Assembly: GCF_018691265.1 (NCBI RefSeq)
Contig: NW_024881321.1
Span: 25,703,698 to 25,767,697, forward strand
DNA length: 64,000 bases
Reading direction: 5' to 3'
DNA from: Tyto alba
Lineage: Eukaryota > Chordata > Aves > Strigiformes > Tytonidae
This document shows, piece after piece, positions 52,052-64,000 of this stretch. A program made the translations under genes and the position numbers. Numbering within the stretch: position 1 is the stretch's first letter; every line of letters starts with the position of its first letter. The notes beneath the pieces are model-generated. The model had not been told where the DNA came from. It ran no database searches and was given only the letters and a program-made list of their open reading frames with translations.

Positions 52052-55000
52052 ATGAATATACATACTTGGTATTCTGATGCTTCAAGAAGGGAAAAATATA
52101 TACATTGACAACCAGTGCAGACAGTGGGCGAAAGCTCAACCTCCACTGCTTTTTATTATTGTCTTAGTATCTCTCTAAGAGGAGATGGAGAACTCACTAA
52201 TTCTAGTTTCCTTCTGAGACATAACTTATAAATTTATTTATATTATTTTTCACTGAGGCGAAGTAATACAAGAATATAATTTTCGATTTTGTCAGGAAAT
52301 AAAGAAAATCATGCATTCACAGCAAGGAGGTTTTTTGGAGGTCATTTTGTTCCTAAAAAGCAAAAAGTGATAAGAACTGATGCCTTTTATGGATTGTTTA
52401 CTTGCATTTGAAGCTATTTGACTTCCAAAATTAAAAAAACAGGCCACAAAGAAGTGCGGATCTGGGTAGTTTAGCAGGAGACTAACTGAATGATTTTTGG
52501 AATTAAAACACCTAGACTTTTTAAAAAATAAAGGAAAATAAAAACTTTCCTTTGTTGACATGACTGCTGCATTTGGAATTTGGATGGCCTCTGGACTAAA
52601 TTACTAAGTTATGCTTTGTTCACTTTTCTTAAAGCTGTTATTTTTATAACATAATCAGTAGTAACTTAAGTAATGATATAACAATAATACCTGTAACAGA
52701 GACTTCATGAAGTTTGTCAGTATCTGTTTTTATTAAATATTAGTAATATAAAATAATCTAATTGTATACATCTAATTATATTTTTTTCACTTTTAATTAA
52801 AAGTCAGGAAAAATCAAATCTTATGTCTATTTGTCTAAATACATCTCAGAAAATTGTGATTTCATGGGATTTTGCAGGGAACAAAAAATTGTAGCTGAAA
52901 GAGTAGAGAGGGGTAAAGTAAAAAAAAAAAGTTTAAAAAAGTATAAGTTTTTATTGTTTTCTTGCATTATTACTAAATTAAGTAAATAATAAAGTAATTA
53001 CGTTGAAGCCAGAAGACAGTAAATAATATACTTCAAGAAAACATCATAAAGAAGACAAACGAAACTGGAAAGCTATTTTTTAGACAATATGCAGAGACTT
53101 ACTGGCTGGTGATTAATATGTATTTTAATACAAACCAGCAGTCTATGAGACTAACAAAAGGCACAATTTATGTGAAATAGTTTATTCTAATTGTTAGATT
53201 TTGTGTATTTAGATATATTAGATACAGCTTCTGTTGCAGTTCTATGGACATGAATGAGCACAGTACCCACCTAAACAAGAGGACAAGTAAGCAGACTTTT
53301 ATAAATGGTTGATACTGATTTGCTATCTTGCCTATGTGTGCTTTGGCATTGCTAGGAGCTGGTTTAAACACACCCTGACAGCAGTTTTGAAAATACCAGA
53401 ATTGCCACATTTTGTGATTCTTTATAATTTTCCATAATAACTCCACCTTGTTTAGAAAATATACATCGTACACACATTTTATTTATTCCTGTGTTATTAC
53501 CATCTATAACTTACAGTTGTATCTAAACTGAAGGGAAGTGCATTCCTGATGTGCTCTGAAGTCCCGTTCCTCCACCCTCCAGACCAGGATGCCTGCTGGA
53601 AAGAACTTCCAACCATGCAACACTTTTCAGGGGCATCCAGAAAGATGTTAGGAAGTTACGGATGAGGTACGATCAGTTCTTACTATACATGCCATCAATC
53701 CACTGAGACTTGTTAAAAACAACACAGGATTTGTTTTGATTGCTGTAATTTGTACACGTGAAGAGAAACATGAAGAAAATAAATGGTTTACATTCTAATA
53801 CTGAGTGAATCTGAGATCAAAGATTGACTAGTCTTGGTAATACCCATTAATTTAATACCACTGGTGTTTCTTAAAAAGCAAACCACAGGCATTAAAAGCA
53901 TCACTTTGCCAAGTTTAAGTAATCATCGCTTACAGAGCATTTTCTGATAGTCAAAACCAAGTTTTTCAGAAGTTACTTTTGGCTGTAGTGATGTGGCAGC
54001 TCAATCCTGAAACTGAGATGCTGCAACAGGATCTAACTAGAATAGATAGTTAATTCTGAAAATCAGGGTCCTGCCTACCAGCAAACAACCAAACATATGG
54101 AAAAACATCTGGATAAGCACAAGGTTTGACAAATTGGTTTATGGACGACTTGTACATTCCCAAAAGCAAAGACGTATATAGGTATACAGCATGTGACTGA
54201 AGCACTCTAAGTGTCATCTAAATTCCTTCACCCTGTTCAGACCTCATCTCTAAACCTGTATCATCTCACAAGGTCTCCAAAGGCACTCCTTACTTCCTCA
54301 CCAGTTATTTTAGTGATTTCAAAGAATAAGAGAGCTATCATAGAAATAAGCAAAACTCATTATATTCCATATATTTAGTCTTTTGTCATACCAGATCTAG
54401 ATCAACATGGAGGTAACATTTTCTTTGGTCTTTTTTTAAACTCAGTGCAAAATATAATAATTAGCCATTTGATAAAGAATAACTGGCTATCATATGAGGT
54501 GCCAGCGAAAGAAGCAACAGCCAAGAACTTTGAATATTTTTTTATGAATAGGAATCAGAAAAGTCTAACAAAGAGTTTGAATATTTTTCTTTCCGAGCGA
54601 CCCAAGTAACACATGAGGTCTTACTCCCTTATAGTCCTATATGTCACCACAAGCAATCTTCCCCTTCTTTCTGTCCCTGCATAATTTTCTTCAAAGTGCT
54701 TCATGGCAACCTAGATTTTGTTGCTTGGCTTCTTTTCTGTATCTTTCTCATGTTTCATGTGCCACTTTCTCTTTGCACCGTTACTCTTTTCTGGGACTAT
54801 ACTTGCTGTAAAATACTACTTGCACTGCTGCCCTCACCGTGCATCTGTAATTAGGGACAGCCTGCTTCAAACTTACAGGAAACAATCGACTGTAGTAGCC
54901 ATTTTTGCTAGCAGAAAACCAATTTCTTTCTCCCTTGATTTGGGAAAAAAAAATGTGTCAGTATTATCTGAAACCTTGTTTCAGTTCATCTGAAAACACT

Positions 55001-55551
55001 GCAAAAGCATCTCATCTAGTAAAGGCACACAAGAGAGATCCTGCCACTTCTGCTACTACAATCATGTTTAAAATGAAACCAAACCAAATCCTAAAACATA
55101 AATAAAAACATGTCACTCATGGTAACACTGAAGCATTGACCATTTTCCAGCTATATTTTATTATTTTGCCACCTATTATCATTACAAACATGGGAATTTA
55201 TCATTTCAGAAAAAATCCTCCAAATTTCAGAGTCAACATGAAAGGGCAAACCAGAAATATCATCTAGACAAATATACTTAAAATTACTAAATTACTGCTT
55301 ATATTTTATTGGTGTTTTATTTAGTACTATGTTATTTTAATTGCAGCTTTAAAATTAACACTGAAAAGCTGGTTTCAATATTAGAACTCAGCTCATCCAT
55401 ACTGTTGCTTCCAGGTTAACTGACATTTGCATGCACGAGAAAAACTGCAGGTGACAGAGGTCATCTTGAGTGAAAGGGGACATGGGACTAAATTACCTGT
55501 CTTTAATAGTCTCATATAAAAAAAACATATTGATGACAGAGATGAAAGGGA
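52052..55551. other. AT-rich non-coding DNA
   Basis: No gene or clear repeat seen; short frames only. Confidence 0.6.
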
Positions 55552-55618
55552 AAACAAACAAACAAACAAACAAACAAAAAATAAAATAAAAATAAAAAAA
55601 AAAAAAAAAAAAAAAAAA
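55552..55618. repeat. (CAAA)n followed by (AAAAT)n and poly(A)
   Basis: About seven CAAA units grade into AAAAT units and then a run of 25 A ending at 55618. Confidence 0.9.
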
Positions 55619-56934
55619 CCAACAGATTAAAGGAGACCATACCAGAAATATCGGTTATCACTTCACTTTCAATGAAGTTTTAACACTTCATGGAAGTTCT
55701 TGTGTCCTTAAAATCTAATTTCACTTGTAACAGTTTAATCTAATCAGGCCTTCTTTGTCTATAGCTAGAGTATGTGAGCATCTGGCCCTATTTTCAAGGA
55801 AAAGTAAACAGTATGGTAAATTAAATAATTAATATTCCTTTTAGCGTTAAGGTAGCCAAAAACACTGAAGAATACTAACCTGTAAATTTTCCAGAAACTT
55901 AACCTTAGTACAAAAGCTATACCAGTTTGTCATCCAGAGCCCAGATCCCATTTGCTGGGCAAGTGCTGGTGACCAGACTTCAGTAGCTTCTGTCCTCGTT
56001 CCTTATTTGATCAAGGTTGAAGTCAGGGCATGCTAGAATGAACTCCCCGTGTTGCAGGTATGGAGAGACACAGCCCTTAATGATTACAGTTCTGGGTCTC
56101 TGAGCAATTCTGACAAATCTATGAGAGGAAATGAAGAAGTGCTCTAGCATCTGGGGTTTTTTTAGTTTGTTATTTTGAGGTAAATCCCAGAATATCTGAT
56201 TCTTTATGCCGAAATTCTGAAATTTCAGGAGTATGAATGTTTTACACGTTCCTACATACTGCACAGCATGCACAGCTCAGAGGGAGCATGCAGCCCCAAA
56301 ATGTTTGAATACCCCCATAATAGAGTGGAGGATATAGATCTTTCTTGTCCTATACACTTCCTGTATATTCTTCAAGAACATTTTTTTGCCTAAGAGAAAT
56401 AAGCAAAATCAAAATCAACCTTTAAACTTAAGGAGTGCTATAGTTTGGACATAGCTGACATCCTGTAAGATAGCTGCAATAGATGTTACACTTCCTAATA
56501 GAACTGGAAAGCTTCAGGGAAATGATAAAGGTCCTAATCTTAAATAGAACAAATTTCCTGGTTTGGAAAATAATCTACTTTTCTAATATTTTATTTCATT
56601 CCCAAATGAGTGTCACCAAGCTTTTCTAAATTTTAAGCTTACTGAAAAACTGAGAGAAAAGCAGCAGAGGGAGAGCTGTTTCCAAAGTGAAACACTAATG
56701 CCCATGGTTCCTGCAGAGTCACAATGGTACTCCTGTCCTGGGGCCATAGGAAAACTAGGATTGCACCAAAAAAGTCATTTTGTAGGGCTCCACAACTGCT
56801 GTTTCTTCAATTTTGAGTCAAACTTCAATGTCCTGTTACTCAGGATCCCAAATCAGCCCAAGTCTAAATAGTTGAGGAGATACTTCCAAAATTGCCAAAG
56901 AGCTAAAGAAGCCAAGTTTTAACTGTTAGATACT

Positions 56935-56935
<1 letters not shown>
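55619..56935. other. AT-rich non-coding DNA
   Basis: Nothing recognised. The 97-aa minus frame at 55980-56273 has no domain I know. Confidence 0.55.

Positions 56936-56968
<33 letters not shown>
56936..56968. repeat. Poly(G) run, 33 G
   Basis: An uninterrupted run of 33 G in AT-rich surroundings. It can form G-quadruplexes, and its true length is likely uncertain in sequencing. Confidence 0.95.
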
Positions 56969-56969
<1 letters not shown>

Positions 56970-59149
56970 AGTTCCAAATGGCAGGACATCTGTTATGCAA
57001 CTACGTATCAAAGCAAGACAAATTTACTTTTATCTTGAGTATTTTCAGATCAAGAGGTAGAACCCACCCCCTTTTTTCTTCTGGTTTCCTGTTATTGTTC
57101 CTGCAGCTGTATATTTCTTCTTCCATTTCACTTTGTGCTTTCAATAAAGAGCTAAGTTGTGACTCTTGGCTTAAAATTATGTTAAAATTGTGAATGTTGG
57201 TTTTGAATTACTTTACTACCTGAAGATTGTTATCAAAGTGACTGTTTCTTCTTAAGAAAGGAGGTAAGAATATCTGTTCTACCTACATCATGCTCAGATT
57301 CTTGAAGCTCCAGGAATCTCTCTTGGATTTGACAAATTGAATTTGCAGTGATTGATGAAAAAGTAAGCTGACGATAAAATACTTGTGTCTCATCAAAATA
57401 TTTAAAACATCTTTCCTCAAAGTTTTCAGTTTATTACTAGAGCAAGTTAAAACTTCCTTCTCATGAGGACTTTTTCTGATCTTACCGTAGAACCATAAAA
57501 ATGTGGGTAGGTTGGTAATATCCATAGGAGATTGCTCTCATTTCCACTGCATTTTATTGACAATTTTTCTGGAAGGTAAAATGTTAGTTTTAAAGCAAAC
57601 CAGACATCCATATGTAATCTTTCTTGCTACACCATTTTTCAAGGAAAATGGTTACATTTCCTTCTAGACTGTTCTTTCTAACATAATCTAGATATTTTCA
57701 CAGTCTTCAGTTTATAATACAGATGACTAAAATGCCCAAGAACCCAGAAATATTGCTTTCTTCTTTCACAGCATAATTGAAAATACATCTCTCAGTTGTC
57801 ACAGTTATAGCATACATCTGCAAGCACACACCCATGCACAAACACACATGTACATTATACAAATGAGAACATTTTCACATTAAAAGTTTAATCATTGTAG
57901 GAAAGTATTTCTTCATTATATTTCTTCTTGGGGTTTTTTTGTTTGGTTTGGTTTTGTTTTGGATGTTTTTTTTTTTTGCTTTATTATCTTCTTTGAATAT
58001 CATCATAGCTGGAGCTTTTTGTTTACTCTTCTCAAATTAAGTAGAAGTCATTTGCTGTGGAATGCTGTGGAATAAAATATTGCAGGTTCATGACTGGTTT
58101 AAAATAATTTCAAAAGGAAATTAGTAGCACTTTTTCGGGGAAAAGTATTACTATATATTTCCTCAGTGATCAGGAATGTGGGATTTGGAAAAGCAGGAAT
58201 ATTTCGAGTCTAAAGTAAAAAACACTGTCTCCTGTTTGGTTACAGCTGAGCACTCAAAATCTCTTTTTTTTTTTTTTTTTTTTTCTCATTCTTTCAACAT
58301 CTATGACTTTGTTTCCTTCCAGATTATTCAACCAAGGGGAAAAACACAACTCTTTTAACATGTAATTACAGCTTGGTCTCCTTCTTCAAATGCTATCAGG
58401 CATAATATGACCGCCCCTGAAGACAAACCCATTGAAATCACAATCCCTCTTGTCATTTAACATTACTCTGGGTCCACATTAGCAACCATACTCTGAGAAG
58501 GAATTATTTTCTATCGTAATATTTATTAAAATACTCTGAAATTACAGTTCCATGAAGGTGAACCTCAAGTGCAATTCATATGATGAGGTTGTTCTATATA
58601 CCACCTGTGCAGCTGATACCTTGTTAGGTGCATAATGAGTGGTACCTGTAGCTGATATGACTAAAGCTGACAGAGTTAAGAATACTGAGCCATGAGAGGG
58701 TCTGAACAGGCTGTTCTTTGACATGCAGCTGCCTCTGGATCATATTCAAACTGCCTAGCCTTGGCTCTTAATTTTCACTTTGCAGGACATGAAGGGCAGC
58801 CATCTAAACCCAGCAACCTGATTCTTAGCATGTGAATTAGAAGCCTGTATTCTGAACATAATCAGTAGCAAAAAAACAACGTAACCTGCTCTTGAAGAGG
58901 CTTTGGTTGAAATTTACCACCCACTATAATAAACTGCAGGTTGTTTGTTAACGTCAGAAGCTGGGATGACTGAGACATCTTTCTCCTTCCCTCACAAGCC
59001 ATTTTTCCTGAATGTTTTTCTCCTACCTGTTGTTATACAAAACACTCATCAGAGTTAAAAATATTAATTCAAACCCTTTACTGGTCTCTTAGTGAAAAAA
59101 AACTTTACAGCCTCCTACTAAGGCATCTCTGAGATCCTACAAAGAGTAA
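56969..59149. other. AT-rich non-coding DNA
   Basis: No gene recognised. It includes a T21 run at 58264-58284 and a T/G-rich low-complexity stretch near 57930-57980. Confidence 0.6.
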
Positions 59150-59960
59150 TTTGGTGTTGAAATTAGGAGACAGTCTCTCTCAGCTTATTGTAAGCCTTGG
59201 TGTCTCTGCAGAGAGACGGCGTGCACCCATGCTGCACAGCGAGTTTCCCAACGGAGGCCAGCAGGAGCTGTTAGGAGTAGAAGTGCAACCTAAAAAGGTC
59301 CAGATCCCAGGCTTCCCAGCAATTCTCTTTATTCATGAGGCAAAATCCTCTTCCCAGGGTGCGGTGTAGGAAAAACAGGAGCGTTGGTGGGGGAGATGCT
59401 CATGGTTAGATCATCCACCTGAGAAACAGGGGACCTGCGATGCTGGCCAGCCTCCTTCAGAGGGGATTTCAACCAGCCACTTTGTTTTCCTGGAAGATGA
59501 CTTAAGAGCAACTACGGAAAGGGTGCTGGATCACCCCACAGGAAACAGTACCATAAGCTCAAAAGCCATTGAGAAGCAGCCTCGTTCTCCGGGCTCTGTG
59601 GGAAAGCGGAAGCCCTGGGGTCTGCTCACAATAACTTGAATGAGCAAGTAGCTTGCGACTGGTAATAAAACCAGGATTGCTGGTAGCGGTGGTAGCTGGC
59701 ATAAGAAATGTGAGCCAGTGGTACTAGGGAGCATAGGGCAGATCGCAGTTCTGATTACAGAGCTCCACGAGCTGGAGCAGAGGGTGAGGTTTGGCTTCCC
59801 TGGGTTCCCAGGTGGTGATGGAGCACTGCTTCGCACAGCAAAAGGGCGTTAAAAGAAGCTGTGCCCCCGTGGACAGTGAAAGCTGTGTTTCCTCCCCCAT
59901 CCTGAAGCTTGAGAAAGGTCTGTAAGTTCTTCCATGCCACATCAGCAGCTTGCATGGGAA
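59150..59960 (-). other. Unidentified segment of higher GC with transcript-like marks on the minus strand
   Basis: About 0.8 kb of clearly higher GC than its flanks. On the minus strand, several frames follow each other with stops between them: 66 codons at 59755-59955, 101 codons in another frame at 59531-59836 with a hydrophobic segment ('AILVLLPVASYLLIQVI'), and 60 codons at 59329-59511. The last ends at a TAA that overlaps an AATAAA hexamer (59328-59333). It may be a decayed retrocopy or 3' exon, or part of an unrecognised repeat. I cannot name a parent gene. Confidence 0.3.
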
Positions 59961-61369
59961 TAAACCAAATGATGATGAGCCTTTACTCCAGTCAGTCTCA
60001 AGGGTTTATGAAAAAAAGGGGGAAACATTACCCTAAATCAGTAAGCATACACAAACTAGATCCTGACCAAAATTACATGTTTACTTTCTTGAAAACTAGC
60101 TTTTCCCTAAATTGTATACATAGATTTCTGGATTAAAAAGGGATTTAAATAAGTGTAGGTAGTAGGGCAAATCTGTGGCTTCCCTATTACAGAGGAATAA
60201 GGTATCATAAAACACCTCCTACTCGCCTGCTGTGAGAACAAGAATACGTGAGGCAATTTTCCCCTCTCCCATGCATGTGGGCAGAGGGTGGGTTGGCAAG
60301 GGGAAAAAATAGGCGAAAGACTGATTGATACACTACTGAAAAGGCAAGATAGACTAAATAGGACTGAAAAAAAAAAAATAGACCACAGGTAAAGATAGAC
60401 CAGTCTGCCCAGTGCATTACAGGAGGAATAGAAATAATCCATTGGATAGTTCTTATCAGTTACTAGAAGCCTTATTTAAAACGTGAGTTTGTTAAATAAA
60501 ACAAAAAAGTTCCATCTATTTAAGGATCATAAATTAGTTAAAAAATGTTTATCCATCCACTCCAAAAATAAAAATTTGTAATAAGCAATACACCACATGG
60601 GCAAAATTACTCCAACATACTTCCTTAAAAATCATTTTGGTGTCCAAAATTAATGTAAATTTGAGTGAAGTACTATACGGCAACACCAACGTTAGGCAGG
60701 ATTTGTGTTGACTGATTTATGCCATCTGTTCACGACTCAGATATCATTCTCTCTTAGCTTTCAAATAGGGAAAATAAAAACAAAACTTGCTCTTCCCAAT
60801 CTCTAATAGGTATTTAGTGAACTTAGTTGGATTTTCAACATTGACTGAATTGTTTCTTTGAAAAATAGTACTGATAACATAATGTTCAGTTACACTTAAG
60901 CAAAAAGCACACTCTGCAAGATATCAATGTTTTAAAGAGCACGAAGGGATAAGTATTGTAATTAGCAAATGTTTTGCTAACAGCTAGAAATGTACATCCA
61001 CTCTGTAGACTTGTTGGAACATAAACTGCTTTTTTCCCTACATCTGGTATCCATAAAAAAAGGGACCTAGCAACCAAACTTTACATATAGCATTTTAAAG
61101 AGGCAGTACGCAATAAATTACTCCCCTCTTTAAATAATACGGGAGCTTTTTCCCGAAACAAATAAACAGAAGTAGCAGGCCAGTGCTTATCCAAAGTGTC
61201 AACCAATTTAGATATAAAACCACTACAGATTTTCATTCTGCGGACAGCAGTTTGAGTCTAGGATTACTTGTGACAATCGCCATCCGCAGGCAAAATTCCC
61301 TTCTGGCTTTGATTTCTTTTACTTCATTTAATTCCCCTGATTTCCATTAATTCCCCCGGTTTCCTTCGA
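59961..61369. other. AT-rich non-coding DNA flanking the CpG island
   Basis: No gene recognised. Base composition shifts gradually towards GC after about 61240. Confidence 0.55.
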
Positions 61370-62120
61370 GCCGTTTCTCCCGACAGAAGCCTGGCTGCCC
61401 TCGCAGCCCTCCGCTCGCCTCAGCGGGCGGCGGGAAGTAAACGACCCGGCAACCGCAACCCCGTCACGGGCACTTGCCCGGTGCCCTCCTCACAGCCCGA
61501 GGGAAGCACCGGCCGCCCCGGGCCTCCTCCTCTTCCCCGGCGCTCGGCGGGGCCCGGGGGCAGGGCGGCGGACCCCCCCCCCCCCGCCCCGGCCCGCTCC
61601 CGCCGCGGCCGCTGGAGGGCAGCGGGAGGCGGCGGCGCAGGGCCGGGCCGGGCTGGGTGTCGGGGCTACCGCCGTTTGGGCGGCGCGGCGCTGACGGGCG
61701 TCTAGCCCGCTGTCGGGGTATCGGCGCCGGCCCGACAGGGCCGAGGCGGGCGCGATGCGGGGCGGCGGGTCCGGGGCCCCGGGGGAGCCAACAGCGAGGC
61801 CCGGCTCCGCTTCGCCAGGGAGGGCCCGAGAGGTCCCTCACAGCGCTGCTCGCGGATGCGCGCCCAGCCCCGACATCGCGCTACTTTCTGTTTCGAGAAC
61901 AAAGAACTCTTACTTTCAAACCGTAATCGCTTACATATTTCCCATCTGGTAATGCTGCCGGAGTAATTCGTTGCTCCGTGTTAGGTCACGGGCCAGAAAG
62001 CTCCCCGGAGTGGTGGGGCCGACAGAAACCTCCCGGGGCTCCGTCTGGGGAAGGACCCAAGGCCCGCACTCAAAATGGCATCGCCCCGTGCGTGTCCCGG
62101 CTGCTCCCTGAGCAACGGGC
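61370..62120. promoter_or_regulatory. CpG island, candidate host promoter
   Basis: About 750 bp of very high GC with dense CpG (for example 'gcgggcggcgggaagtaaac' and 'ggcgcggcgctgacgggcg'), GC boxes of the Sp1 type, a C-run at about 61571-61585 and a CTCF-like motif at 61609-61622 (12 of 14). CpG depletion is the norm elsewhere in the window, so this density implies an unmethylated germline promoter or enhancer. Direction is not clear: possible donors occur on both strands (for example minus-strand GCT|GTGAGG near 61490 and 61837), and open frames of 121-150 aa exist on both strands as GC-rich DNA allows. The first exon of a gene extending out of the window, or leftwards across it as a long intron, is possible. 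Confidence 0.75.
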
Positions 62121-62384
62121 CCGGCCTTCAGGGAAGTGGCGGGCGTTACAGCAGGTGCCGTGGCCAGCAGGAGCCCAGAGCGTGTGTCGGTGGGGCAGCC
62201 GTGTACCAGGCTCCATCCCGAGGAGGATGGCCAATGGCTGGATGGAAGCCGCTGCTCCCCTCTAGCTGACAGGGGTAGGCAGGAGCTGGCATACAACAGT
62301 CAGGGTCGGGGCCCACCAGTTACAGGAGAGACTGGCCCAGTGATGGTTGACCAAGATGGTCAGTGCCTAAAAATTACCCTACAA
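62121..62384. other. Shore of the CpG island
   Basis: Moderately GC-rich unique-looking sequence. Open frames on both strands have no recognisable domains. It may include part of a first exon or intron. Confidence 0.4.
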
Positions 62385-62740
62385 AAAAAGGGATTGAGGG
62401 ACTGGGCTTTTATGGTCTTGGGAAGAGAAGGCTAAGGAGGGACCTAGTGATGGTTTGTAGCTACTTGAAGGGCCATTACGAAGATGATGACTCTGCCAGC
62501 TAAAGGAAAGAGCGGGCAAATACAACACATTTAATCTTGGGATGTTCAGTTTGGACATTAGGAGAAAAAAAGTCAGGGAGGTTGTTCAAGACTAGAAGTG
62601 GCCAGCGACATCAAGGAATCTGTACTTGAAGGGTTTCAGACATCAAAGCTGAACTGGGAGTGGCGTAAGAGGCCTGTTTCAAGTAGGAGTTTGGACTCGA
62701 TGATCTCCAGAAAACTCTTCCAACCAGTGTTTAGTGACTG
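62385..62740 (+). mobile_element. CR1 LINE 3' fragment, sense
   Basis: It shows CR1 C-terminal and UTR landmarks in order: 'gggaagagaaggctaaggag', 'gatggtttgtagctacttga' with 'agggccattacgaagatgat', 'cagtttggacattaggagaa', and 'tttggactcgatgatctcca' followed by 'gaaaactcttccaaccagtg'. It is more diverged than the copy at 51.3 kb and belongs to a different subfamily, judging by the 'agtgttta' end in place of the ATTCTGTGA tail. Confidence 0.8.
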
Positions 62741-64000
62741 CATGTTTTGTATGCTTGTCAAGTTTGACAGTTCTGGCTTTCTACACAAGAATATACAGAA
62801 AAGCACAAGCAGGTACTGTAATTTACCAGTAAGTTTGTTGTTGTACAAAGTATACAGTATAACACATGGTTTATTACTGTTGCACATTACTGCTGTTATT
62901 TCCCAGCATTTGTAAATGTACTTATAGCTGGGTGGATGAGATTGAGCATTCATTTTTTTCTATGATGGAAGAAATTCCTTTGGGATAAACCTTGACACAA
63001 GAGTTAGTGGCTTATAAGAATCTTTGCCCTGTAACTAATGAAATACATTAGTTGACCTATTTTGAATCTTTTAGCTCAATAGGTATGGGTAGGATTTTTA
63101 AAGCACTTTAAATCTTAGTATTAAAAAGCCCATAACTTTGCCTTAGACATCACATGCTCTTAAAAGACAATAATTCTGTGAAGTAGGTGTTATGTCTCCT
63201 GGTTGCAAGATGTAGATCTCTGAATACATACTAGGAGTAATCAAATGGTAAATCTGAATCTTGACAACACAGAAAATTTACCTGAGTATCACCAAGGACC
63301 AGCACTACTAATGGGAAACGTAACTTAACTCCTGACTACAGAGCCTAATTTGTCAAGATGCCATATAAACCACAAAATTAATTAAATTTATGATTATATT
63401 CAAGTGGTCTGCTCCAGAAGCAGACATGAATCTTGAACAACAAAAAGTTCATCTAGCAAATTTCAGTTTAGTCCTGAAAGGTGTGGGTTTTTATGCTTTT
63501 CTTCTTATGAAGCAAAATTGAGTTTTCATTTCCTCACAAATGGTAGCTTTAGTCAAAAGTAGAAATTTGAAGCATTATTTTCAGCACTTGCAATGAAAAA
63601 TATCCAACTGCAGTGTTTAGCAAGGAAGGAAAGGGTAGGCAGCTGAAATTTCCTTAAATTTTTGCAAATGGTATTGAACAGTGACAGTTAAGAAAGTACA
63701 GTGTTTTTATCAAATCATCACTGATTGGAAAGTAGTGGTCAATGCATGAAAAGAGGATCCCAGGTTTGCTGCATTTTAGCCAAGAAAAAAAGGTGCTTTT
63801 TTGTAAGATCTAAAAGTGTGAGAGTTCATGATTGAAGTAACAAAGATTTGATCTTAGAAGTTACCTCTTCATTATTCAGCAGTCATTGACTAAACATACG
63901 CTTCAAGGTGCTAGTAAAAAAATACCTTATACATTAAGTCTGTAACTCAGAATATCTTTTTTGTCATTCTTCAAAAAGCTCATCTACATAAGTGATTTAA
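62741..64000. other. AT-rich non-coding DNA to the window end
   Basis: No gene recognised. The 105-aa frames on both strands near 62600-62950 overlap each other and the CR1 fragment, and are not supported. Confidence 0.55.

Noticed and set aside
61464..61926. 125- and 150-codon frames in the CpG island
   Set aside because: Open frames on both strands are expected from extreme GC content and few stop codons; Pro/Arg/Gly runs and no domain.
1..64000. CRISPR arrays, bacterial-type operons, rRNA, tRNA or known microRNA genes
   Set aside because: Base composition, CR1 and avian LTRs show vertebrate nuclear DNA. I looked for spaced direct repeats, tRNA box motifs and a few well-known microRNA seeds by eye and saw none; a covariance-model scan would be needed to exclude RNA genes.

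Overview
The window is nuclear DNA from a bird, probably a songbird or another neoavian. The evidence is the set of avian-type CR1 LINE fragments (one ending in the typical ATTCTGTGA-like tail), a solo LTR of a type abundant in bird genomes, and a short decayed provirus with alpharetrovirus-like env. The bulk is AT-rich, peppered with long A/T runs, and holds no open reading frame that I can defend as a host coding exon. It reads as intergenic or deep-intron sequence.

Layout from left to right. 1-2.5 kb: plain AT-rich DNA, then a CA microsatellite. 2.54-3.33 kb: a degenerate antisense CR1 followed by an unidentified GC-rich block. 3.3-27.2 kb: AT-rich DNA with an old sense CR1 (about 6.05-6.89 kb), an antisense CR1 (about 22.2-22.46 kb), an (AAAAC)n array (13.58-13.68 kb) and CTCF-like motifs. 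27.29-30.66 kb: a short two-LTR provirus. 33.29-33.48 kb: an ancient CR1/L3-like relic. 39.50-39.55 kb: an interstitial telomeric repeat. 47.355-47.934 kb: a complete solo LTR on the minus strand with perfect 5-bp target duplications. 51.27-52.05 kb: a well-preserved CR1 3' end. 56.94 kb: a G33 tract. 59.15-59.96 kb: an unidentified segment of higher GC. 61.37-62.12 kb: a strong CpG island, the best candidate for a host promoter here. 62.39-62.74 kb: another CR1 3' end.

The provirus is the most informative object. Its parts are a 5' LTR, an 18-nt tRNA-Lys3-type primer binding site, a splice donor, the start of gag (a betaretrovirus-like matrix region), a large internal deletion, the last part of integrase, a splice acceptor, an env gene of alpharetrovirus-like architecture, a polypurine tract and a 3' LTR, flanked by a 6-bp CATTTA duplication. 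Capsid, nucleocapsid, protease, reverse transcriptase and most of integrase are gone. gag carries a frameshift at a C-run. env keeps one frame but is interrupted by two TGA stops. The element therefore cannot replicate by itself. The LTRs differ by about 4% over 378 bp, but the last 30 bp of U5 differ far more, which simple ageing does not explain.
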